Assembly (NCBI GenBank): GCA_963758205.1
Contig: CAVWUM010000002.1
Coordinates: forward strand, 124,001-188,000
Source: Owenweeksia sp963758205
GTDB lineage: Bacteria > Bacteroidota > Bacteroidia > Flavobacteriales > Schleiferiaceae
Length of the DNA: 64,000 nt
Direction of reading: 5' to 3'
Shown here: in pieces, positions 55,240-64,000 of the stretch
Layout: every line of letters begins with the position of its first letter
Numbering within the stretch: the stretch's first letter is position 1
Made by a program: the position numbers and the translations under genes
The notes under the pieces: generated by a model
Told to the model about the DNA's origin: nothing
Database searches by the model: none
Seen by the model: only the letters and a program-made list of their open reading frames with translations

Positions 55240-56493
55240 ATGTGGGTATCGGTTAATACCGGATTTATCAGAATCCTACTCCTATCAATTACATGCGCCC
55301 TGGCCAGTACCAGCAGCTTTTCGCAAACCGGCACTATCAGCGGCATTATCAGAGATTCCGTTACCGTAGCACCCCTGCCCTATTGCCACATCCGGCTAAA
55401 AGCCAATAATACCGGTACAGCGAGCAATAGTAACGGCAAATATTTGCTGAGGGCTAATTTCAAGCAGAGCGATAGCCTGGTGTTCTCCTGTCTCGGATAT
55501 GAAACCAAAACTGTAGCAGCAGGCATTTCTGATACTTTAGATATCCTGTTAAATCCTCAGCCCGTACATCTTAATGAAGTTGTAGTTACACACCATAGCG
55601 CACGCCAGGTAGTGGAAATGGCTATTGCCAGAATTCCCAATAACTACTTTACTGAACCTTATAAATCACAAGGCTTTTACAGGCTCACTTCGCAGCGAGA
55701 TAGCGAATACGTACACCTCTCAGAAGCGGTATTTGAAATTTATCAATCTAAAATGAAACGGAAACCCGAGCAGCTCAAACTCACTAAGGTGAGGGCGATT
55801 CAGGATAAAGAAGCTTCTATGGGTTTTTACCTGGGTTTTACCCCACAAAGTGTTTTTGAAATGGATATAGTGAACCACATAAGGCAAAGCGAACTGTTTA
55901 GCAACATGGGAATGGAAGCCCATGAATTTCAATATGCTCCTACAGCTTATGTGGAAGGCAGAGCAGCGCACAAAATTGAATTCGACCAGATTGGAGGTGG
56001 TTTTTCAGGATACAGAGGGTATATGATAATTGACCGTGAAAGCTTTGCTATAATTTACATTGAAATGGGACTTAGCCCAAAGGGTATAACGTATCACCAG
56101 TATGGTACGGTCGAACAACAATCAAGGCTTGCTTTGGAAAATATTGAGCTTACATTACTGAGGAATAATATGAAAGCCTGGTACACCAAAACGGGCGATA
56201 CCTACTACTTAAGCCATGCCATCAACAATGCCACCTTCAGGGTAAAAAATCAGTTTAAGCAGTATAACTTTGAGTTGGAAACCACAGGAGATTATATAAT
56301 TACCAACCTTGATACCACTAATGTTGAAAGGTTTAGCAGCATCGAAACAACAGGTGAATACCGACTTATCGAAAAACAGGATTCTGACTGGGATCAGGAA
56401 TTTTGGAACAATTACACCATTTTACTTCCTACTGAAAACTTTTTAGATGCGGCCATTCACATAGCTCTTAAAAATAGAAAGGCGCAACACTAG
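55240..56493 (+). CDS. Carboxypeptidase-like regulatory domain-containing exported protein
   Basis: A 417-residue exported protein. The signal peptide ends CALASTSSFSQ. Then comes a CarboxypepD_reg-like beta-sandwich (GTISGIIRDSVTVAPLPYCHIRLKANNTG, short piece ISGIIRDSVTVAPLPYC, ending HLNEVVVT), and a C-terminal domain with a beta-rich, lipoprotein-processing-like pattern (GYRGYMIIDRESFAIIYIEMGL). This layout is common in Bacteroidota surface proteins (DUF5686-type relatives), with no known reaction. The start at ATG 55240 gives a normal signal peptide. Confidence 0.78.
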   Translation: MWVSVNTGFIRILLLSITCALASTSSFSQTGTISGIIRDSVTVAPLPYCHIRLKANNTGTASNSNGKYLLRANFKQSDSLVFSCLGYETKTVAAGISDTLDILLNPQPVHLNEVVVTHHSARQVVEMAIARIPNNYFTEPYKSQGFYRLTSQRDSEYVHLSEAVFEIYQSKMKRKPEQLKLTKVRAIQDKEASMGFYLGFTPQSVFEMDIVNHIRQSELFSNMGMEAHEFQYAPTAYVEGRAAHKIEFDQIGGGFSGYRGYMIIDRESFAIIYIEMGLSPKGITYHQYGTVEQQSRLALENIELTLLRNNMKAWYTKTGDTYYLSHAINNATFRVKNQFKQYNFELETTGDYIITNLDTTNVERFSSIETTGEYRLIEKQDSDWDQEFWNNYTILLPTENFLDAAIHIALKNRKAQH

Positions 56494-56629
56494 CCCGCCT
56501 TACAGCTTTGCCCAGCGCTATGTGATTGACTTATAGTGAACAATTTCCACACTTTTTAAATTACTAAAACTTGTGAGCAATAAAGAAATGACCTGAAAGT
56601 CGTTTCTGAGAAAATTATACTACAGCATT

Positions 56630-56637
56630 TACTTTTG
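56630..56637 (+). promoter_or_regulatory. Candidate -7 element of the phytochrome gene
   Basis: TACTTTTG fits TAnnTTTG, 39 bases before the ATG at 56677. A CTG triplet lies 21 bases upstream. Confidence 0.4.
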
Positions 56638-56676
56638 CATCACCACATTATTTATTGAAACATTCTTCCCGATCAC

Positions 56677-59349
56677 ATGAATTTGAATATTGAAGACCTG
56701 GACTTTGACCATTGCGAGGATGAGCCCATACACATTCCTGAATCCATACAAGGTTATGGATACCTTTTTGCCCTTAATGAAGAAAACGGAAACATAGAAG
56801 TTTACAGTGAGAACGTTGGAAAACTACTGACAGAAACAGATAACCTACTAGGTAAAAACTTTTTTGACCTGCTTGAAGGCAAAGAGGATATTGCCTTTTT
56901 AAAAAACACCTACGCCAGGGCAAAGGCCCGTGGTACCCGCCTGCCAGGCCAGATTTTACTAAAATCTGAATACACAGTAGAGGGCACAGCAAATGACTTT
57001 TATGTAATTGTATATGAGAGTGAGGGCTACTTTGTAATTGAACTAGAGCCGGCCGGTGAATTCCGTGAATCCTACTCGGCCAGGCATTTTATAAAGATGT
57101 ATGCTACCTCCGTGGCCCCAAAGTTTAAGGCTTACGCAAGCCTGGACTCAATGGCGAAGGAAATAGTAGAAACTATAAAATACATAACCGGCTTTGAGCG
57201 GGTTGTACTTTTCAGGTTTACAGAAGATGGTACCGGAAAAGTTATAGCCGAATCAAAAGAAGAGGATATGGAATCATACGCAGGGCTGTTGTACCCCGCC
57301 TCTGATATTCCAAAACAGGCCCGCGAACTATATAAGAAAAACTGGATTCGCCTTACGCCAAATGTAGATCTGGCAACCTCAAGACTAATACCAACTACAA
57401 ACGATACAGGTCGTAAGCCATTGGATCTTACCAATTCTATATTGAGAAGTTTATCTCCAATACACTTACAATATGTGCGAAACCAGGGGCTTAAGGCTTC
57501 TATGTCCATGTCATTGGTTACACATGATCATTTATGGGGTATGATATCCTGCCATAGCCGAAAGCCCAGTTATATTCCGCAAAATATCAGACTGGAATGC
57601 GAAAACCTGAGCCAGCTTTTTAGCTGGCATCTTTATGCTAAAGAAGAAGAACTTTACATAATGCGGAAAAAGGTTACTGATAAGGCTATAAATGATATGC
57701 TGGATAAAACCTCTGTGCTAACCCCAATAGTAGAGGTATTTAAAAACAATGAACAGGAGGTATTAAAAATTACAGGTACTGATGGTTTTATGTTTTACAC
57801 AGAAGAGGAAACTATAAGCCTTGGTACTTTGCCTGACGCTTCGGTAATTACCAGGTTATATAAAAAGGCCAGCAAAAATGGCCGCAAGCCATACATATCT
57901 ACCAATATATGTAATGAAGTTGACGAACTGGGATTACTGAACGGCATTTGTGGAGTGCTGCTAATTCCGCTGGCGGAAAACAAGAGTTATTTCACTGCCT
58001 GGTTTCGTAAGGAATGTGAGCAGGTAGAGAAGTGGGCGGGAGCGCCAGAAGAAAAATCGGCTACTGCCTCAAAAATGGAAAGGTTGCAACCGCGTACCTC
58101 CTTTGAAGTACACGAGCGTAAGATAAAAAATACCAGCCGCCCCTGGGACAGTAATGATATTGAAATGGCCAATCGTTTCAATAAGGTATTCATGACGCAT
58201 GCTTTGGAAACTCAGGACCAGATGCGTAAAAACATCAGTAAGCTGGAAATGCAGAGTCAGTATAAAAATGAGTTTCTGGCCACACTTGCACATGAATTGC
58301 GCAACCCGCTTACTCCCCTCACCATCGGTATTTCTATGTTGGAAGAAACCACCAACGGGGAACACATTGAGGTGGTAAGTACCATGAAACGTCAGGTAAA
58401 CCATATGTCCACACTCATAAATGATTTAATGGATGTATCAAGAATTACCCAGGGCAAGGTTAAACTCGAAATAAAAACACTGCCTATAAGAGATATAATT
58501 AATAATGCCGTTGAAACCTGCCAGCGCCTGATTGATGAAAACGATCACGAACTGGAAATCAATCTTCCCGGAAAGGAACTGTATACCGATGGAGATCCTA
58601 CAAGGCTTACACAGGTTTTTGTAAATATTTTAAACAATGCAGCAAAATATACTGAGCCGGGCGGGCACATTATTATTTCCGTTACTGCTCAGGATGAATG
58701 GGTATCAGTTAAAATAAAAGATAACGGCCTGGGTGTACCAGCCGAAAAGCTGGAATCCATCTTTGCCATGTTTACCCAGATTGATGCCTACTCCACCCAC
58801 ACCAAAGGCGGATTAGGCATAGGCCTCACCCTGGTAAAGCGCCTGGTTGATTTACATGATGGCGAAATTTACGCCCGTAGCGAAGGATTGGGTAAAGGCA
58901 CCGAGTTTGAAGTTTTACTGCCACTTTCAGACAAAACATTTAAAAAAACGGGTGAAAAAAACGGATTTTCTAAAGTAAAATCCGGGAAAAAGAAAATTTT
59001 AATAGTTGATGACAATAAGGCTGTGCTGAGCATGTATAATCTGCTGCTAAAGCATGAAGGTTATGATACACGCACGGCCAGCACCGGCAAAGAGGCTATT
59101 AAAATATTTAAAGAGTTTGCACCAGACTTTGCCCTGTTTGACATCGGCATGCCGGATATTGATGGGTTTGAATTATGCCGCAGGCTATCTACCACGCCTG
59201 AAGCTGAAAATACAGTGTTCATATCGCAATCGGGTTGGGGAAATAAGGAAAAGGTGGAAGAGGCTAAAGCCGCTGGTTTTAGCGAGCACCTTATAAAACC
59301 ACTTGACCGCGATATGCTCCGCGCCACACTACAAAAATTCCAGTCCTGA
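56677..59349 (+). CDS. Bacteriophytochrome hybrid: photosensory core - histidine kinase - response regulator receiver
   Basis: An 890-residue red/far-red light receptor. The PAS domain carries Cys13 in DHCEDEPIHIPESIQ, the biliverdin-attachment position of bacteriophytochromes. GAF motifs: PASDIP (207-212) with Asp210, SPIHLQY with His263, and SCHSRK with His293, the counterparts of DrBphP Asp207, His260 and His290. The PHY tongue ends with PRTSF. Then come HisKA (ATLAHELRNPLTPL), HATPase (NDGLGVPAE-like DNGLGVPAEKL, GGLGIGLTL) and a C-terminal REC domain (ILIVDDNK, phospho-Asp in FALFDIGMPDIDG). The downstream output partner is not in the window. The convergent heme oxygenase makes the chromophore. 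Confidence 0.95.
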   Translation: MNLNIEDLDFDHCEDEPIHIPESIQGYGYLFALNEENGNIEVYSENVGKLLTETDNLLGKNFFDLLEGKEDIAFLKNTYARAKARGTRLPGQILLKSEYTVEGTANDFYVIVYESEGYFVIELEPAGEFRESYSARHFIKMYATSVAPKFKAYASLDSMAKEIVETIKYITGFERVVLFRFTEDGTGKVIAESKEEDMESYAGLLYPASDIPKQARELYKKNWIRLTPNVDLATSRLIPTTNDTGRKPLDLTNSILRSLSPIHLQYVRNQGLKASMSMSLVTHDHLWGMISCHSRKPSYIPQNIRLECENLSQLFSWHLYAKEEELYIMRKKVTDKAINDMLDKTSVLTPIVEVFKNNEQEVLKITGTDGFMFYTEEETISLGTLPDASVITRLYKKASKNGRKPYISTNICNEVDELGLLNGICGVLLIPLAENKSYFTAWFRKECEQVEKWAGAPEEKSATASKMERLQPRTSFEVHERKIKNTSRPWDSNDIEMANRFNKVFMTHALETQDQMRKNISKLEMQSQYKNEFLATLAHELRNPLTPLTIGISMLEETTNGEHIEVVSTMKRQVNHMSTLINDLMDVSRITQGKVKLEIKTLPIRDIINNAVETCQRLIDENDHELEINLPGKELYTDGDPTRLTQVFVNILNNAAKYTEPGGHIIISVTAQDEWVSVKIKDNGLGVPAEKLESIFAMFTQIDAYSTHTKGGLGIGLTLVKRLVDLHDGEIYARSEGLGKGTEFEVLLPLSDKTFKKTGEKNGFSKVKSGKKKILIVDDNKAVLSMYNLLLKHEGYDTRTASTGKEAIKIFKEFAPDFALFDIGMPDIDGFELCRRLSTTPEAENTVFISQSGWGNKEKVEEAKAAGFSEHLIKPLDRDMLRATLQKFQS

Positions 59350-59356
59350 GTTTAAC

Positions 59357-59947
59357 TCAGGGCTGGCTCTCAATAGCTTTTGCGGCTGAGAGGTACAATT
59401 GATAAGCGCTTTGGGCGCCTCTAAGTATTTGCTGATAGGTGTCCTCATCATCATTCACATTCTCCACAAAGGCCGCTTTAAACTCCTTCCAGAGTTTACC
59501 GGTATCACCACCATAGTAGCCGTAAAACGATAAGGCTTCTGCAGTTACAGTGCCCTTTTCCTTTAAGTGTTTATGGATCATGGCTCCTCCCAAAGATGAA
59601 CCCTCCAGCACATAAAATGCACCCCAGGATTCGGGGCCGCTTTGGAGTACCGGTAAATCAATATGAATTGTAAGGGCGGGCAGGTCCAGCCTTTTAAGAT
59701 CATCCTTAAGAGCCTCACTTTTTGAAAGCCGCCACTCAGCATTCAGATTTTTATGCCTGCGGATATCATTATTAGCTAAAAGCAATGGTTCTAACGAGCT
59801 ATGGGCCAACAGCAGCTTTTGAAGTAAATGGCCATACTCTGCTTTACTAAAAGCATCACTCATTAATCTTTCCGAGTTCATTGCAGTCTCTACCTCATCA
59901 TGTAATTTTTGAGTGTCTGCCTTTAACCTGTGCATCATGTTGGCCAT
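59357..59947 (-). CDS. Heme oxygenase, biliverdin-producing (BphO-like)
   Basis: A 196-residue HO-family protein. The proximal His is in KLHDEVE near residue 15, and the distal helix has YVLEGSSLGGAMI (Gly-rich contacts), with the C-terminal GGDTGKLWKEFKAAF. It opens heme to biliverdin, CO and iron. Its convergent position next to a bacteriophytochrome strongly suggests that it supplies biliverdin to that receptor (bphO role), rather than iron salvage, although both are possible. It ends 8 bases from the phytochrome stop. Confidence 0.92.
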   Translation of the reverse strand: MANMMHRLKADTQKLHDEVETAMNSERLMSDAFSKAEYGHLLQKLLLAHSSLEPLLLANNDIRRHKNLNAEWRLSKSEALKDDLKRLDLPALTIHIDLPVLQSGPESWGAFYVLEGSSLGGAMIHKHLKEKGTVTAEALSFYGYYGGDTGKLWKEFKAAFVENVNDDEDTYQQILRGAQSAYQLYLSAAKAIESQP

Positions 59948-60121
59948 AACCTACTTTGTTCCATTAAAGATTTATCAGATGCAAAACTAAGTACAACTTT
60001 ATGAGCAATTGATAGACTTGGCCTCTTAACGACTTCCACATTTACAAAAAGAGTGTAAAGTGCTGATATGCATCATACAAATCTGCCCTTACTATATTCG
60101 CCAAAACATCCAGGAAAACTT

Positions 60122-61324
60122 ATGATTGCTCCCCAAATCCCAAAGAATGAAGATGTAAGACTGAAAGACCTTAGTGGACTGGATATTATGGATACCCTAC
60201 AGGAAGAAGACTATGATAATATCACACGCATCGCATCACAAATATGTGAAACACCTATTTCATTAATTACACTTATTGACGAAAAGAGGCAATGGTTTAA
60301 ATCTAAAACAGGCTTAAGTGTAAATGAAACACCTCGCGAATTCGCCTTTTGTGCGCATGCCATTAATGAACCCACAACTCCATTTATTGTAGAAGATGCC
60401 CGTGATGATGAGCGCTTTCTCGATAATCCGCTGGTTACCGGTTTACCAAATGTTATTTTTTATGCTGGCATTCCATTGGTAACTCAGCAAGGTTCGGCAT
60501 TGGGCACTTTATGCGTTATTGATAATAAGCCAAAGGTTTTAAATAAAGATCAGTTAGCCAGCCTAAAAGCCCTGGGCAAACAGGTGATGAACTTACTGGA
60601 GTTGAGAAGAAGCAAATTATTGCTGGAAAAATCACTTACTGAGATTACCGAAAAAAACCTCGAGTTGGATCAGTTTGCCAGCACAGCCGCCCATGATATT
60701 AAATCTCCATTGGCGGTTATTAAAGGATATACTCAAATAATAATAAATGATTACCAATTAGCCATAACCCCGGCAGTTTCGGAAATGCTCGATCGCATTG
60801 ACTCGGCCGCCAGCCACCTGAACGATATGGTGAATGGCATGCTCAGCTTTAGTAGAAGTACCGATGATCTTAAGAATCACAATACCATAATATTTCCCGA
60901 GCATCTTATTGACAAGATTCGCCATTTGGTAAAGGCGGACTACAAAATCAGTATTGAACTTAAAACCAACCTTGAAGAACTTGTAACAAACCACACCGTT
61001 TTAGAACAGGTACTGATCAACCTTATCTCCAATGCCATTAAGTATAATGATAAGGAAGTAGCTAAAATCCTGGTGGAAATAAATGAAGATGAAAACTATT
61101 ACCACTTTGCTGTAAGGGATAATGGTATAGGAATAAATGCTGAAGATAGAAACCGGATTTTTGAAATATTTAAAACTACCGGTGCCCCTGACAGGTACGG
61201 AAATAAAGGCACCGGAATTGGTTTAGCAACAGTTAAAAAACTCATCAATGCGTTAGAAGGCTCTATATCCGTAGAGTCTGAGCCCATGCATGGTTCGTGT
61301 TTTAGCTTTAGTTTAAAAAAGTAG
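60122..61324 (+). CDS. GAF-domain sensor histidine kinase
   Basis: A 400-residue soluble kinase: an N-terminal GAF domain (about 20-165, RIASQICETPISLITLIDEKRQWF, then REFAFCAHAI and GTLCVIDNKPK), HisKA (FASTAAHDIKSPLAVIKGY, phospho-His in AHDIKSP) and HATPase (NLISNAIKYND, DNGIGI, GTGIGLATVKKL). There is no receiver domain and no response regulator alongside. ATG 60122 matches the family start (MIAPQIPKNEDVRLK); an ATG at 60068 is in frame. It is divergent from heme oxygenase, so it might share the light-sensing network, an inference. Confidence 0.85.
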   Translation: MIAPQIPKNEDVRLKDLSGLDIMDTLQEEDYDNITRIASQICETPISLITLIDEKRQWFKSKTGLSVNETPREFAFCAHAINEPTTPFIVEDARDDERFLDNPLVTGLPNVIFYAGIPLVTQQGSALGTLCVIDNKPKVLNKDQLASLKALGKQVMNLLELRRSKLLLEKSLTEITEKNLELDQFASTAAHDIKSPLAVIKGYTQIIINDYQLAITPAVSEMLDRIDSAASHLNDMVNGMLSFSRSTDDLKNHNTIIFPEHLIDKIRHLVKADYKISIELKTNLEELVTNHTVLEQVLINLISNAIKYNDKEVAKILVEINEDENYYHFAVRDNGIGINAEDRNRIFEIFKTTGAPDRYGNKGTGIGLATVKKLINALEGSISVESEPMHGSCFSFSLKK

Positions 61325-61358
61325 CGGCTTTATAAACAATGGAAATTAACAGGGTTAT

Positions 61359-61386
61359 TTGATATCAATATCCCTATGTAGTTTTG
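61359..61386 (+). promoter_or_regulatory. uvrB: Candidate promoter of uvrB
   Basis: TTG (61359-61361), 17-base spacer, TAGTTTTG (61379-61386). The ATG at 61394 is only 7 bases beyond, so the mRNA would be nearly leaderless. Confidence 0.5.
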
Positions 61387-61393
61387 CAATCCT

Positions 61394-63409
<2,016 letters not shown>

Positions 63410-63411
63410 TT

Positions 63412-63619
63412 CAGTTGGCAGTTTTGCGGTTGGCAATTGGCATTAGGGAGTATGCAAAAGAGCAGTTGGCAATTACTCAGTTGGCAGTATGCAAGAGTGC
63501 AGTTGCAATTTGCAATTGGATAGTGAAGGGTTTGACAAGCATGTAAGCCCTTCGACTGCCGCTCAGGGTGACAAGGGTTAAGGCAGTTTTGCAGTAAGCA
63601 GTTGGCAATTTGCAAACTG
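63412..63619. repeat. Dispersed CAGTTGGCA / TTTGCAA repeat island downstream of uvrB
   Basis: Four copies of CAGTTGGCA (63412-63420, 63463-63471, 63478-63486, 63599-63607) are interspersed with TTTGCAA(T/A) pieces. The 14-mer CAATTTGCAAACTG at 63606-63619 also occurs at 7221-7234. A separate imperfect hairpin CCCTTCGACTGCCGC / TCAGGGTGACAAGGG lies at 63548-63577. No gene is present in this 233-bp gap. Confidence 0.6.
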
Positions 63620-63642
63620 ATTAATTGCTAACTGCAAACTGG

Positions 63643-64000
63643 TTACCTCAGTACAGTGACAATTCCATACACAACACGCTCTTTACTGCCGTCATTGGCT
63701 TTTACTACATAGGTGTGATTTCCGAAAACGGTTTTACCATTAAAAGTACCATCCCAGCAAATGGCAGGATCATAACTTTCAAAAACCTGCTGGCCCCAGC
63801 GGTTAAATACAGTAAGCTGGTATGATTCATACTCTGTAATGTAAATCTCAAAGCAATCATTTAGCCCATCGCTATTGGGTGTAAACGCATTGGGGATGTA
63901 AAGCTCCATTTCGCAGCCCTCATCATTTATGGTAAAGTTATAAGTGCGGGTTTCGCAACTGTTGTCCGCCTCCAATACATAATCAGCCTGTTCGGTTAGC
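63643..64000 (-). CDS. T9SS type B sorting domain / gliding-motility-associated C-terminal domain protein, C-terminal end only
   Basis: The frame runs open from the right edge to the stop at 63643, so the N-terminus is outside the window. The visible ~119 residues contain the domain: ELYIPNAFTPNSDGLNDCFEI, YQLTVFNRWGQQVFES, CWDGTFNGKTVFGNHTYVVKAND (typical motifs NAFTPNSDGLND and VFNRWGQQVF), ending GIVTVLR. This domain directs large surface proteins through the type IX secretion system. The rest of the protein is unseen, so its function is unknown. Confidence 0.88.
   Translation of the reverse strand, partial: LTEQADYVLEADNSCETRTYNFTINDEGCEMELYIPNAFTPNSDGLNDCFEIYITEYESYQLTVFNRWGQQVFESYDPAICWDGTFNGKTVFGNHTYVVKANDGSKERVVYGIVTVLR

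Noticed and set aside
63412..63619. Considered as a CRISPR array
   Set aside because: Copies of CAGTTGGCA are short, irregularly spaced and lack unique spacers of even length; no cas genes nearby.

Overview
The window is a stretch of a Bacteroidota chromosome, most likely order Flavobacteriales. Supporting signs are start sites without strong Shine-Dalgarno signals, repeated -7 elements of the Bacteroidota form TAnnTTTG, a gliding-motility/type IX secretion C-terminal sorting domain at the right edge, DUF5606, a flexirubin/aryl-polyene type pigment cluster, and a 16S 3' end reading GGAACACCTCCTTT. No phage, insertion sequence with a transposase, or CRISPR array was seen.

Left part (1-15.4 kb) is housekeeping: the end of an MDR dehydrogenase, a fatty acid hydroxylase family membrane protein, gyrB, then a leftward run mazG / DUF5606 / TPR lipoprotein / def / ruvX, divergent dapD, an MBL-fold hydrolase, a conserved unknown 488-residue protein, and the leftward operon glmM / class V aminotransferase (frameshifted) / cysteine desulfurase, then a TPR protein.

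The centre (15.4-35 kb, perhaps to 40.3 kb) is an aryl polyene/flexirubin type cluster. Leftward are a carotenoid-isomerase-like flavoprotein and a 1271-residue RND/MMPL exporter fused to an acyltransferase and a methyltransferase. Across a 314-bp divergent control region lies a long rightward operon: aromatic amino acid ammonia-lyase (starter acid), ketoreductase, three ketosynthases, two ketosynthase-like proteins lacking the active Cys, two acyl carrier proteins, an LpxL-like acyltransferase, two dehydratases, a thioesterase, LolA, a polysaccharide deacetylase, a VOC protein, and a glycosyltransferase-DUF2062 protein. Convergent genes for a PaaK-like AMP ligase and a C45 acyltransferase may belong to the same pathway. 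The dialkylresorcinol genes darA and darB are not in the window. Two of the three ketosynthase genes carry a one-base insertion.

35-46 kb holds a lipoprotein, an exonuclease/phosphatase family protein, a GxxExxY gene bracketed by inverted repeats, a YdcF-like lipoprotein, a DUF368 membrane protein, aroE, a DUF349 protein and an OmpA-like protein.

46-51.4 kb is a complete leftward rRNA operon, 16S - tRNA-Ile(GAT) - tRNA-Ala(TGC) - 23S - 5S, fed by what look like four tandem promoters. To its right are a carbonic anhydrase/SulP bicarbonate pair, a TetR regulator with a small membrane protein, a carboxypeptidase-regulatory-domain protein, a bacteriophytochrome histidine kinase-response regulator hybrid with its heme oxygenase (which makes biliverdin), a GAF histidine kinase, uvrB, and the C-terminal end of a secreted T9SS substrate.

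Several small REP-like repeat families sit in the gaps of the pigment operon, and one appears to supply the start codon and basic end of a signal peptide.
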